A DNA stretch of 64,000 nucleotides from Dillenia suffruticosa (Eukaryota > Streptophyta > Magnoliopsida > Dilleniales > Dilleniaceae), in assembly GCA_033439265.1 (NCBI GenBank), contig JAVTVX010000026.1, positions 9,177,001 to 9,241,000 of the forward strand, given 5' to 3'. Below the pieces are notes generated by a model. It had not been told where the DNA came from, did no database searches, and saw only the letters and a list, made by a program, of their open reading frames with translations. Positions 10,322-20,999 of the stretch are shown here, piece after piece (the first letter of the stretch is position 1; every line of letters starts with the position of its first letter). A program made the position numbers and the translations under genes.

Positions 10322-13300
10322 GGACCCGAAGGCCACTCACCGGTGGGCCTACTGCCACTTTTCCTAAGAATCTCGACACCTCTCAACTCTTCCATCAAGA
10401 TGCTAACCAATCCCTGGGGAGGGTGATCCAGCACTGTGACTCCAGGCGCATCACTTAGGCTCTTCTTGGCAAGGAAATCAGCACTCATATTCATCTCACG
10501 AAAGATATGAGACACTTTGACTACTCCCAACTCAACCATCAAGTGCTTACAATCAAGACAAATAAAGTGGAGAGGATGGTCCACTTCCTCTTCACCCTCC
10601 AGCAAGTTAACCAAAGAAAGGCTATCCACTTCCACCTGCAAGTGCTATAAACCCAAGTTTTTTGCAAGCTTAAGTCCTTCCCTCAGACCCCATAACTCAG
10701 CTGTGACATGTCTGCATTGCCAATATGTATGGTGTAACCTCTCACCCAGCTACCATCGTCCCTTCTTAGGAGACCTTCCGCGCCTGCCTTTCTAGTAGCT
10801 TGAGAAACAGCTCCATCCGAATTGAGCTTGATTTTCCTTGCGTTGGGAGGAGACCATTTGACCCACAAACTTCCTCTGGTCTTAGTACTTGCATAGTCCG
10901 CAAAGGCGTTCCTCCAATCGCTACTCAACCGATGAATCTCACTATTGAGTGTCTTGATTTTTGTTCTCTATGGCAACTTTACACCTCTTCTTCCACAAAG
11001 ACTAGATGACAGCTGGGAAGGAAGGGGTGACCTTGGTTTCCATACTTTTCTTCAACCAGTTTCTCACCTGTCCTTCCCAAAACCAACAGACATCTTCACG
11101 GTTTCTCAAAGCCTCCTCCAGATGTCCCTTGTCTCTCCACAGTCATGAAGGACATGCAGGAAAGTTTCAGCATGCTGACTACACTGCGGACAGAGATCAT
11201 CCATCGTAAAGCCCCTATTCCTTCTCTCCACGTTTGTGAGACACTTCTCCAGGCTTGCTATCCATATAAAGAACTTGACTCTCTTCGGGATTCTTGCCTT
11301 CCAGATCCAATTCCATCCCTCCATGTCCTGAGAGACTGTATCGTATCTATTCTACATTAACCCATAAGCATTACTCACAAACTACCATTATTGGTTAGCA
11401 TCCAAAAGACTGAATCCTTGACTTCAATTCTCTGAGGGATCATAACTCCAGAAATCTCATCTACTTTCTCATCAATAACCCACTCTTTGAGGTCCTGAAC
11501 TTTCCAATTGCCATCCGTGTTGATGAAGTCTGCCACTTTAAAATGAGGAAGCTCTCCCGAAGGAGGAATCTACACATGATCAGATAAACATCCCTCTCCA
11601 AACCTACTTGTCCCTCCAAAAATCTATGTCCCTTCCATTCCCTACTCTTCATTTTAAACCCCCCATGATGCAACCCCAGCAATTTAGGATTCCTTGCCAA
11701 ACAACAGAACCTATAAAGGACTTTCTAGAGTTTAACAGACCGGTCCTCCTGAGATATTTGGTCCTCAGGATATTACAACAATGGGACTCCTCTCCCTTCA
11801 AAACCCTCCATCCTAATTTAGACAACATAGCTACATTCTTCTCTAGTTTTCCTCACTCCTAGACCCTCCAAACTCTTAGGGCTGCAGACCAACTCCCAAT
11901 TTTCAAGATACACTTTCATTTTCTCTTCATCGCTGCCCCCACAAAAAATCCCTGTTGATCTTGTCCAATTTGTTGCAAGTATTCCTCGATAATCAAGCCA
12001 TTTGCATGACATATATAGGGATAGCAAAATTTACTAACTGAATGAGAGTCTTCCTACCAACCGCACTGAGAACTTTAGCTTTCCAACCCTTCAACTTGCC
12101 TTGAACTTTCTCTACCAAGTGGTTATAAAAGTCCCTCTTCACTCTTTTATGGATAGTAGGCACACCCAAGTACCTTCCCAAATTCTCAAAAGGAGCAAAT
12201 CTACTAGTGACAGTTAAAGTGCTCTTGGTAGTCCAAGGAGTTTTAGGAGAGAACCAAATCCTAGACTTAGAAGAATTTATCTCTAGACCAATTTCTCTTG
12301 AGAACTCTTTTAAGTAATCAAGGATGGTACTCAGATTTAGTTGGTCCGCTTCCACAAATAGCAACAGGTCATCAGCAATAAACGGGTAGGAAACTGGAGG
12401 ACTGTCCTTGTTCACTTTAATTGATCTCCATCTCCCTTTGCTAATCCTCTCTTAGATCATATAGGCCAGTCTCTCTATAACAAAAATGAATAAATAGGGA
12501 GACAAAGGGTTTCCTTGTCTCAACCCATGACCCATTTTCGTGGAAGGGAGCACTTCTCTATTCCAAATTAAATACACTTCTTCGTAGCTAACTGAATGCG
12601 TGATCAATTTTATAAGAGCCAAATGCATATTGATATCTAGCATGACTTTACCCAGGTAGCTCCAACTCACATTATCATAGGTTTTTTTAAGATTAATTTT
12701 AAGGATCATGCCATTTTTTTTTTTTTTTTGCTCTTGGATCTACAGAGAGAGTGGATGATCTCTTGAACCACTACAATGTTCCCTACAGTACCTCTCCTCG
12801 GGAGAAAGCTGGTCTAGTGCTCTCCAATCAGATTCTGCAGCAGGGGACGAAGCCTGTGAAATAACTTTTGAGAGGATCTTGTAAGATGTATTCAGAAGAC
12901 TAATAGGTCTCATGTCATTTACTAATTTTGGATTGTCATTTTTGGGAATGAGAACCATATGAGCATCGGCTACCACAGGAAAAAAGTAGCCTTCCTTGAT
13001 GGTAGTATTGATGAACCTGTAGACTTCATCCTTAACAACCATCCAATTCTTATGGTAGAACACCGGTTGCAGCTCATCAGGGCCAGGGGCCTTGAAGCCC
13101 TGCATAGAGAAAACCGCATACTTGATTTCTTCTTCATTCGCCTCTTTACACAAATCTTCGTGAATATACCTATCCAACTTCCTAATCCTCATCATATATT
13201 TATCACTGGGATGGCTCACCTCCTTACCCTTGAAAAGCTCTAGGAAATAGCTTCTCACATGATTCTTTAGCTCTACCGATCAGTGCTCCAATTATCCCCA

Positions 13301-14425
13301 ATCATGAGAGCAACAATCATGTTGCTTTGTCTCCTAATCTTAGTTGTGATGTGGTAGAACTTTGTATTTCTATCATCCTTGGTGATCCAATTCGACCAAG
13401 ATTTTTGGAACCAATACATCTCCTTCTGGTCTAAAACTTTATTTTATTTCTTTAGCAACTCATTTTTAAGTCTCTGCAGAGGAGCTGAATGCATGTAGTT
13501 TTTAGATCTCTAGATACCTTTCAATCCAACTTCTAACTGCCTCTTCCTACAAAAAATATTCCCAAAAACCAATTTGTTCTAGGCCTTTAGTTCATCAATA
13601 GTAAGCTTAATAGCCTAGAGAAGAAAACCCTCCCTAGTCTCCCATGTCTTTTTGAAAACTGCATTGAAATCAGGATGAGAAAACCAAGCTGCCTTACACC
13701 TAAAAGGCTTACCCACTGGCTTAGGGGGAGTGGATAGTCTCGTATGGAGAATGACTGAGTTATAATCCCCATGGAGTCGGGGTAAGATAATCACTTTCAT
13801 TACATGGAAAGCTAGTTTAGCTTCTATATTCCCTAAAACTCTATATAATTTTTCCTATAGAACAACCTTACCTTCCTTCTTTCGGACCCAAGTGAATCTA
13901 GCTCCCAAAGACCTATAGTCTTGAAGGTTGTAGAGGGCCCATCTCTCCCGGAACTTGTTGCATCTCCTCCAACTTCTTCAGTAACTGTTAGTAGATTTAC
14001 TACATCCGACTATATCATTTAAGTCACCCATTAAAAACCAAGGTGCCCTTATCTCTTTTGACAGTTTGTGCATCTCACTCTAGAAGACAACCTTGTCCTG
14101 CTCACAAGGTTGAACATAAGCAAAAGTAACCCACCACTTGGAGTTACCTTCCCTGACCTCTCCATGAATCCACTAATAAGCATGATTCACTACCTGCATA
14201 TCAAGCTTACACTTGTCCCACTTAAGCCAAAGACCTCCCTTGAGACCATTAGTGTCAACCATGAACTCACCTTCAAGGCCTTGCTTTGAGAGAAATTAAG
14301 GAAACTTACTAGAACCCGCCTTCGTCTCAAGCAAGCAAATGATGTCTGGCCTTTGGGTGTGAACTAATTCACTACAAACTCTTCTGAAACTCGTGTTTCC
14401 AATGCCTCTACTATTCCAAGAAATT
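10322..14425 (-). pseudogene. LINE ORF2 remnant: endonuclease, RT, zf-RVT, RNase H
   Basis: Minus strand. The frame opens near 14425 with IISWNSRGIGN and then LLETK, typical of the APE endonuclease N-terminus, followed by GDYNSVILH (13.7-13.8 kb). The RT part shows GFKAPGPDELQPVFYH and MRPISLLNTSYKILSK (about 12.85-13.26 kb), MGHGLRQGNPLSPYLF (12.45-12.7 kb), and FIADDLLLF with both catalytic aspartates (about 12.37 kb). A zf-RVT block WKARIPKRVKFFIW ... CPQCSQHAETFLHVLHDC lies at 11.1-11.32 kb. The RNase H block KLNSDGAVSQ ... ADFLAKKSL lies at 10.4-10.9 kb. These pieces sit in different frames with stops between them, and a T-run at 12714-12729 interrupts the RT region. Not functional. Confidence 0.88.
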
Positions 14426-14456
14426 ATAATAAATGAAGAAGATAGCAAAACACAGC

Positions 14457-16173
14457 TCAATAGGCATCACGGTCCATGCCCTCCTCTCTTCTCCTGTCAT
14501 CTCTCTTCCCCTGGTGGAGCTTGGTCTCCCACACCATATTTCCCTCCCCAGCGTCGCACTCTTGCTGCTGCTTGGGCGGGATAAATGAGACCGTTTGATT
14601 TAAAAAGTCCAAGCCTAAGCTGTTCCGCCTGTCTCCTGGGTCTAAAGTGAGAATTGCAGGCCCGTTCATGCTAATCGGGCTTCTTGGGCTATACCAATCC
14701 TCCATGTCTCCAGCATCGTCTTCCGAACCTTCAAGCCACTTTAAAAGGCTTCTAGGCCCAGACATTCCCTTACTGCCTATTGATTCTAGTCTACCTCTAC
14801 TTCATTCTTTCATTTGTTTGGCCCAACGGATGGTCCAGCTGCACTTGGCCCAGACACTCTACCGACCCCATTAGTAGCTTTCCCTTCTCGAATTGTCTCC
14901 ATCTCACCCCTGAACTCTGAAGCCATTGTCTGACGCCCTCTTCTCATCCTTTGTATCTGCCTATCTATCTGATTGTATATTCTTCCTCGTAAGTACACCT
15001 CTCCTTTCTTCTTCCCTTTCCCGTGTAACCCCTCTGCAAGCTGTCCCCTCCGCTCTCTCTCCATTTTTCCCTCTGTCGACTCCCTGTCCAAAGGGATTTT
15101 GATCTCTAACATATCGTTGACTTTCCTTAAATTTGCAAATCTGTTGGTCTGACCTCTTTCCTTCCCACCATGGTCCTTTTGATTGCTATATTTGGAAAAT
15201 CTCTGCTTTCGTGTCACTAACATCTACGGTCCCAAACCCTCATCCCTACTGTCCTTTCTGGTTGTCGGAGATCCATTCAACGTTGTGCCTTCTACCCCTC
15301 CCGTGTGTTGCTTTTGAACTTTCCTACACTAATTTCCTCACAATTTTTGCTATTGTGTCCTACTCTGTCGCAGACAAAACATATTGTGTGCAAACCCTCA
15401 TACTCCATCCTTTGAATCCTGTTACGGATGCAAATCCTAGACACCAGAGGTTTACCTAAATAGATTTCAACACATATTCTAGCAAACTTACCTCTGAGGG
15501 CGTTGGCAGTGTTGTCGTCTACCGTGATAGGTTTTCCTATGGCCTTCCCAATTTCAAATAGGATTTCCTTCTCAAAGAACTCAATCGGGAGTTGCGGGAG
15601 GCGGACCCAAACTGTAGTAGAGGTAATTTTCGCTAACTGAGCTTGAAACCATAGTTTCCATTTTCTTACCGTTAAGTAATGATCATGGATCATCCATGGT
15701 CCCCCTGTCAAAGCATGGTAAAAGTCCTGCTTGAGGGCGAATTTTGCTAAGAAGAATCCCTCACCTAGATCTAGAAGTTCTATGGCCCCTTCATTCTTCC
15801 ACATTAGATTTATTTTTGTGAATATCAACCTATAACCGATCTCTTTTCCAAATAATTTAATTATCAAGGAATTCTTCCAAGGCTTCCACAATTCCCTCAA
15901 TTTTTTCTCAGATACTGTGATTATTGGCATGTTTCCTGCCGAATTTACAACCCCATCCTCTTCCAACAAAACCTCAAATTCAAAATCTGATGTTATTTCA
16001 TCCTCCATCTAAACGTTTTTACCCTCATTTGACTGACCTATTAGCATGTCCTTGAAGGACAACTTAAATCGGGTATCTTCATTGTTCAAGCTTTGTTTAA
16101 CTTTTTTATTACTTTTCATTAGTAAATCGATCTCCTCACTTATCTCATCAGGGTTGCAGAACTCTCCGTCCAT
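14457..16173 (-). pseudogene. LINE ORF1 remnant: DUF4283 plus CCHC zinc knuckle
   Basis: Minus strand. The start ATG at 16171-16173 opens MDGEFCNPDEISEEIDLL and runs through FKLSFKDML, a motif frequent in plant LINE ORF1. A TAG at 16009-16011 interrupts it, after which the same frame continues from 16008 for 238 residues: GGPWMIHDHYL and WVRLPQLPIEF (DUF4283 hallmarks), then the zinc knuckle CFVCDRVGHNSKNC. Low-complexity charged stretches follow (14810-15223 and 14457-14765), read in other frames. Family knowledge: ORF1 proteins bind LINE RNA in the ribonucleoprotein particle. The upstream start was chosen because the residues before the TAG still look like ORF1. Confidence 0.85.
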
Positions 16174-16199
16174 TGTTGGAAGTTTCACTTAAGAACGAA

Positions 16200-17365
16200 T
16201 TTAAATGGCATCGAAAACGAAAGCAAGTTTGTTTTCCATTCACAACAAAAATTACTTTTTTATGCAGGAAGAATGAAGCTGAGATGAATCTTTCACACAT
16301 GTTCACACGTGTTCTGCAAAAGGCAACATATGTACACATATATTACATAAAAATAGAAAAAAAAAAACTGTCGATTGCATGCTTGTTCTCTGACATGCAA
16401 CCCCACTTCCTTCAAAGTGGAACAAACTCGTAAAATAAATTTGGGAAATTTATGAAATAAGTAAATAAATAAGAGAAAAAAAAAGGGGTGTTGTGTACCC
16501 TAGCTAGTCACATGCTGCAGCAAGTACCTCAAGTGACTGTTCACTTTATGCGCGCTTTTGACCCATGTTTGGGGCCCTAAGTCAATGATTGAAACTGCAT
16601 TACACTGTATTTGAACTTATGCGCTACCAACATATGCAGCACAATTTTAAACTGTTGTGCAATTGTTCATAGTTGAGATTTCCTTCTATTTACTTATTTA
16701 TTTATTTTTTCTCATTGAAACTTGAGACATATTTGTTGGGAGATGAAAATTTCAAGAAAAGAATTACATGGATAATGTTTCAAGAGGCAAATGTGACTCA
16801 GATAATATTTCCTCTTTCTTCTTGTTTGATAAATAAATTAAATATTTGGTATATGATAGAAAAGATTAGCGAGAGTACTGTTTTGATGGTAAAATTAATT
16901 TAATTTTTATTTTTTCTAAACATATTCATTAAGTTTTTTATTAAAAAAACAAAATTTAATTTTTCTCAACTATACACATTAATTTTCTCAATCTAAGTAA
17001 ATCAATAAAATTTGTATTTTTTCTATTCAAACACATTGATTTTAAGTTTATATGTCTAAAAAAATAAAATGCTTTTCTTTTTCTAAAATAAATATATTAA
17101 GTTTTCTCTTTAAAAATTAATTTAATTTTCATTCTCTTTCAACAAACACTAAATTCACTTTTTCTATCTCTAAAATTAAACATATTAATTTTCTCTTTTT
17201 AAATGTATTCATTTTAAGTTTCATGATCAAATTTTATTCAGATATGAAATGATAAATTTCTATAACAAGAAAGTAAAATTTTTGAAATATATAAAGCTTT
17301 TCATAAATAAGTACAAAATGTTTATCCAAAATTGAGAAAAGTTAGCAAAAGCAAAAAATTAGGTT
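16200..17365. other. AT-rich intergenic DNA
   Basis: Only short ORFs without recognisable domains. From about 16870 to 17230 a loose T-rich pattern recurs (TTAATTTTTCTC or TTTTCTCAA... with ACACATTAATTTT), which looks like a very diverged AT-rich tandem repeat. No gene or promoter could be supported. Confidence 0.5.
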
Positions 17366-19383
17366 TGATGGAGCTGGATTTTGCTCCACAGATAATTGTT
17401 CTGCTAACCCAAGTTTGGAACTCGTGCTGAGGAATTTTTCAGATCTTCGTGAACTACAGGAGGGTATTCTGACGGGGGAGACTCTAACACTCAAGTAAAA
17501 AAAACGATTGTGAAAAAATGAGAAACATACTTAAAAGAGCCGTAACATAACCTTATGTTATCTCTGTACGATAAGTGTAGGGTTGACGAACATACCTAGC
17601 TAGATGTCTGTGTTAAACATATATAGCCTGGATGTATGGCAAATCCCCTATGTGCTTAGCAGTGTAGAAATCTTAATTTCTGTGTAGAGAGGTTACTGAA
17701 TCTCCTGAGATTACGGGAACTATAGTTAAAGATTTTCTTAGAGATTTAGGAGCCTGTTGATTAAGGAAAATCTAAGTTGCCGCATAAATTCCCTGCTAAG
17801 TCGGGATGGTGTGTGAAGATTTGTTTGCTCATTGAAACAGATTTATTTGAAATTAGAAAATATTCATATCAGATTAAGAAAAGTTTAAATTTGTTAGAGA
17901 TTTCCTTCATTACTAGATGATTTCAAGTTGAATTTATCACGTAACGGGGATTACTTCTATATTAACGAAACGTATCCATTGAGAAGTAGGATAGCTGAGA
18001 GGCCTAGAGACCGAGAGCTATAATGACCAAGAGTTCAAGGAATAATTAGCTTCTCGAGAGAATAAAACCAAGAGGGTCGAGAGGCGTAAGCTAGAGCATT
18101 TGATTGAGTGAGCATTCAGTTGTTCATGGGCTTTATTACCTAATGGGCTCGAGTCTTGTGGTAATGGACTGTTGGACGATAAACCATCATTTGACCCCTA
18201 TACATAATGCTAGTTCGAAGATGTAGTGTTAGAAGTAAAGTAAACATGATAAGACTTGAGTAATTTGAAAGATCACAAAGAGGAAGCAGTTTTGGGTAAA
18301 TTGAATGGACGTGAAAGTGAAACATTAAATGTGGTGGATAATGAGATTTCAAAAAGTTGCAGAGTTGAAAGGACACAAAAGTAGTGTGTGTTAATGTAGC
18401 GGAAAGGATGCCAAAGTTGGACGGTTGTGTGTAAGTGGCATTAAATTGGGAACCGACTATTTTAGTTTCGAAGCATGTCGCTTCGTTTGCTGGAAGTCAT
18501 ATTCCAAACGCTGGTAATTGTTATAAATAGCGAAGGGCTATCAGTAAAGCTTCATCAGTTCATTGGATGAGGTAAGGTTGTAGACTAAGGGTGTTATGAC
18601 ACCCAGGTCGAGCTCGGGTATCACAATATCTGAGCTTGAGCTCGATGTACTTTAGGTGAGCTCGAGCTCGAGCTCGCCGAGTTTGTATTTTTCGAGCTCG
18701 AGCTCGAGCTCGAAATGTCGTTGGGTATTATCGGGTAGTGTCGTCGAATAATATCATTGGGTAGTATTGATAATATATTTTAAAAATATATCTAAAAATA
18801 TAATTTTATATATAAATTTTTTAAAAATATATATATAATTATATATAAAAATTAATTTTAAAAAAATTAAAATATTTCGGATAGTTCGTCGAGCTTTCGA
18901 GCTCGACACAGTTGGGCTCGAGCTCGAGCTCGGTACCCAGCTACCCAAGCCTGAGCTCTGGCTTGAGCTCGGTTTGACTGAGCCCGGACTCGAGCTTTGA
19001 CCGGGTAGTGTCACGGGTACCCGTGACACTACCCGGTGTTATTAACACTCCTATTGTAGACTTGAGTTTTGATTCATGGATGACGAAGTGTGTGAAGAAT
19101 AAGGATTGTGAGGGTTTGTGAATCACAATAATGTTTTAGTATTGCGAGTTCAAGAACGGAGGGTTTTGTGTGGTGATTTTCTACATCCTGTTGCTAGTGT
19201 GATATGTTGAAAAATTCTTTGTGGTATTGGATTGTGCAGTGTAGTTGTGGAGAGGGTGTAAAAACTATCAATACGAGATTCCATCAATAGAAAAACTATC
19301 GATGTCAGTTTTCATCACGGTATTCAAAAACCTGAACCGTGATGGCCTATGTCAGTGTGTCAAGGGACCTTGTAGTGGTTGCA
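17366..19383 (-). repeat. 3' LTR of the Tat-like element (with nested MITE)
   Basis: Starts TGATGGAGCTGG on the plus strand and aligns with 24478-25290 over the first 800 bp or so. The right edge is placed at GTTGCA (19383) because the next bases, AATGTTCCCCTTTCCTTC, would be a purine-rich tract on the element strand, as expected next to a 3' LTR. Without the 468-bp MITE and its duplicated 8-bp target it is about 1.54 kb. The right boundary is an inference. Confidence 0.65.
18578..19061. mobile_element. Non-autonomous hAT MITE rich in GAGCTCGAGCTC
   Basis: Element 18586-19053 (468 bp) lies between identical 8-bp duplications TTGTAGAC (18578-18585 and 19054-19061), the hAT target-site length. 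Its ends are inverted: TAAGGGTGTTATGACACC at the left against TAGGAGTGTTAATAACACC read inward from the right. The flanks inside these ends are packed with the self-complementary word GAGCTCGAGCTC, and the middle is AT-rich (about 18770-18875). It encodes nothing. It is younger than the LTR it sits in, and its perfect target duplication supports that. Confidence 0.88.
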
Positions 19384-20239
19384 AATGTTCCCCTTTCCTT
19401 CTTTGTATTCCAAATTAGAAGGTGGACTGCAAGATTGTTAGGGACAGTCAGCTAATAGGTACAACAAGTAGCTGATAATTAAGACCTGTCAACATTCCTT
19501 GGACCAAGGAGTAGAGAGAATGGGGGAACTAGATATGAAAAGATGGAATTTGAAGAAAGAACCCGGTCGGTTGAGGCTTATTGGTTGTTGAGTTATCCCG
19601 TCCTCTCCCTTGTTTCATCAACCACTCTAATTGCAACACAAATGAAGGAAGCAAAGGAGAAACACCTTAACCCAGCTAATATTTCTCTTTCTTCGTAATT
19701 TTTGCTTTGTATATTTTATTTTCTTTATATTTCTCCCTTCCCAACTTATATGTTCTTGATATGTGAACATTATATTGTATTGAATACCTTTGTTTTCTCT
19801 ACTTTTGCTTGTACTCTTGATATGTAAAGATGTTGATGAATAATATAGGAGTCATTTTTGTATCATGTGATGTTCTCATTACAAATGCTAGATTCGTTTC
19901 TATGTTGATGAAGTCTCGGGGAGACTGGAACTTCAAGTTGTTTCCGATCATGTCAAAACTGAGGAATGGACTTTTAGAGTCTTCTTGATCACATCAAACT
20001 TATCTTTCATATTGGGACCTATGTGTTGAGAAGCAATGGTGGCAAGCTATTACTAGCTCCATAGGACATTGAACTAATAATGAGAGTATAGCTGAGAGAA
20101 GGTGTAGAACCCTATTGAGGCATGTAACTGAGAGAATGAGCCGTGTCTAGCTGGCTAGGAGTTGCATCCCGTGTTGTCGGTATGTTTAAAGACATAGAAC
20201 CAAGAGAGTAAGGTTACGAGACCTTTTTTTATGTTGTGC

Positions 20240-20492
20240 CTTGAGTGGTCATTGGCATTGCGCCAAGAGAGATTTTAGTGGCATTATATCAAGAGTGTTC
20301 GTCAGCGTTGCACCAAGAGAGATTTCGGTGGTATTGAACTCAGAGTGCCCATTGGCATTGCACCAAGAGAGATTTTCGTAGCATTGCGCTAGAGTGCTCA
20401 TTGACATTACGCCAAGAGAAATTTCAGTGGCATTGCACCGAGAGTGCTCGTTTGCATTGCATCAAGAGAGATTTCAGTGGCATTGCACTGTG
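20240..20492. repeat. ~50-bp tandem repeat, about 5 copies, inside the retroelement
   Basis: The unit reads roughly GCATTGCACCAAGAGAGATT, then TCAGTGGCATTGCACC, then GAGTGCTCATTG. Five diverged copies begin near 20254, 20305, 20355, 20405 and 20454, giving a period near 50 bp. It lies between pol and the 3' LTR, a region where Tat-lineage elements are known to carry extra sequence and tandem repeats. Confidence 0.75.
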
Positions 20493-20999
20493 AGAGTAGG
20501 TCGTGTCAGCTCAGTTGGGAGTTGTTTCCCGTACTGATGATATGCTTAGAGGCCCAAAGCTAAAAGAATTTGAGTCTGCAAAGGAGAAGTAATAGATTAG
20601 GAGCTTACGAGTGCAAAGGCCCAAGTTGCTTGTTATAGCATTAGATAGATAGTAGCATACAAAAGGAATGCTGTTGTGATTTGATAAATTAAAAGATAAC
20701 AAGTATCAACACTAATAAAAGTGATAAAGATTACTGATAGTAGAAGCGTAGGTTCTTCGCATTCCATGTTTTGGGTATAGCAGAGCCATTTAAATGATTG
20801 AGATGATATGTTCTTGGGTGAATTACTGAACAGACTAGATAAGAGCCTTCACACTTTAGTACAAGTTTGCCCCCTGCTGGGGCTGTCTTGTGACTTTCAC
20901 TCTTCGAAATACCAAATCTCCCGATTTGAAATTTCTAATTTTGACTCTTGTTGTAGTATTGGGCCATTTGTTGTTGGTTGGCCACCATTCGAGTGAACA

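Larger units (their letters stand above)
10259..16190 (-). mobile_element. Degenerate L1-type LINE with RNase H domain
   Basis: A non-LTR retrotransposon read on the minus strand, about 5.9 kb. From its 5' end (about 16.19 kb) to its 3' end come ORF1 with a DUF4283 domain and a CCHC zinc knuckle, ORF2 with an AP-endonuclease start, a reverse transcriptase, a zf-RVT and an RNase H domain, and a poly(A) tail seen as the T-run 10259-10271. This order is that of plant L1-type LINEs carrying a C-terminal RNase H. No clear target duplication was found, so the 5' end is approximate. Both ORFs are broken in several places; the element is old and immobile. It could once have supplied machinery for the SINEs, but no shared 3' end was seen. 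Confidence 0.9.

Noticed and set aside
11145-11360. Plus-strand frames across the LINE (for example 11145-11360, 15133-15459)
   Set aside because: They are antisense shadows of ORF1 and ORF2 without any domain.
20240-20492. CRISPR-like direct repeats
   Set aside because: Units are contiguous and diverged without unique spacers of constant length, in a plant retroelement.
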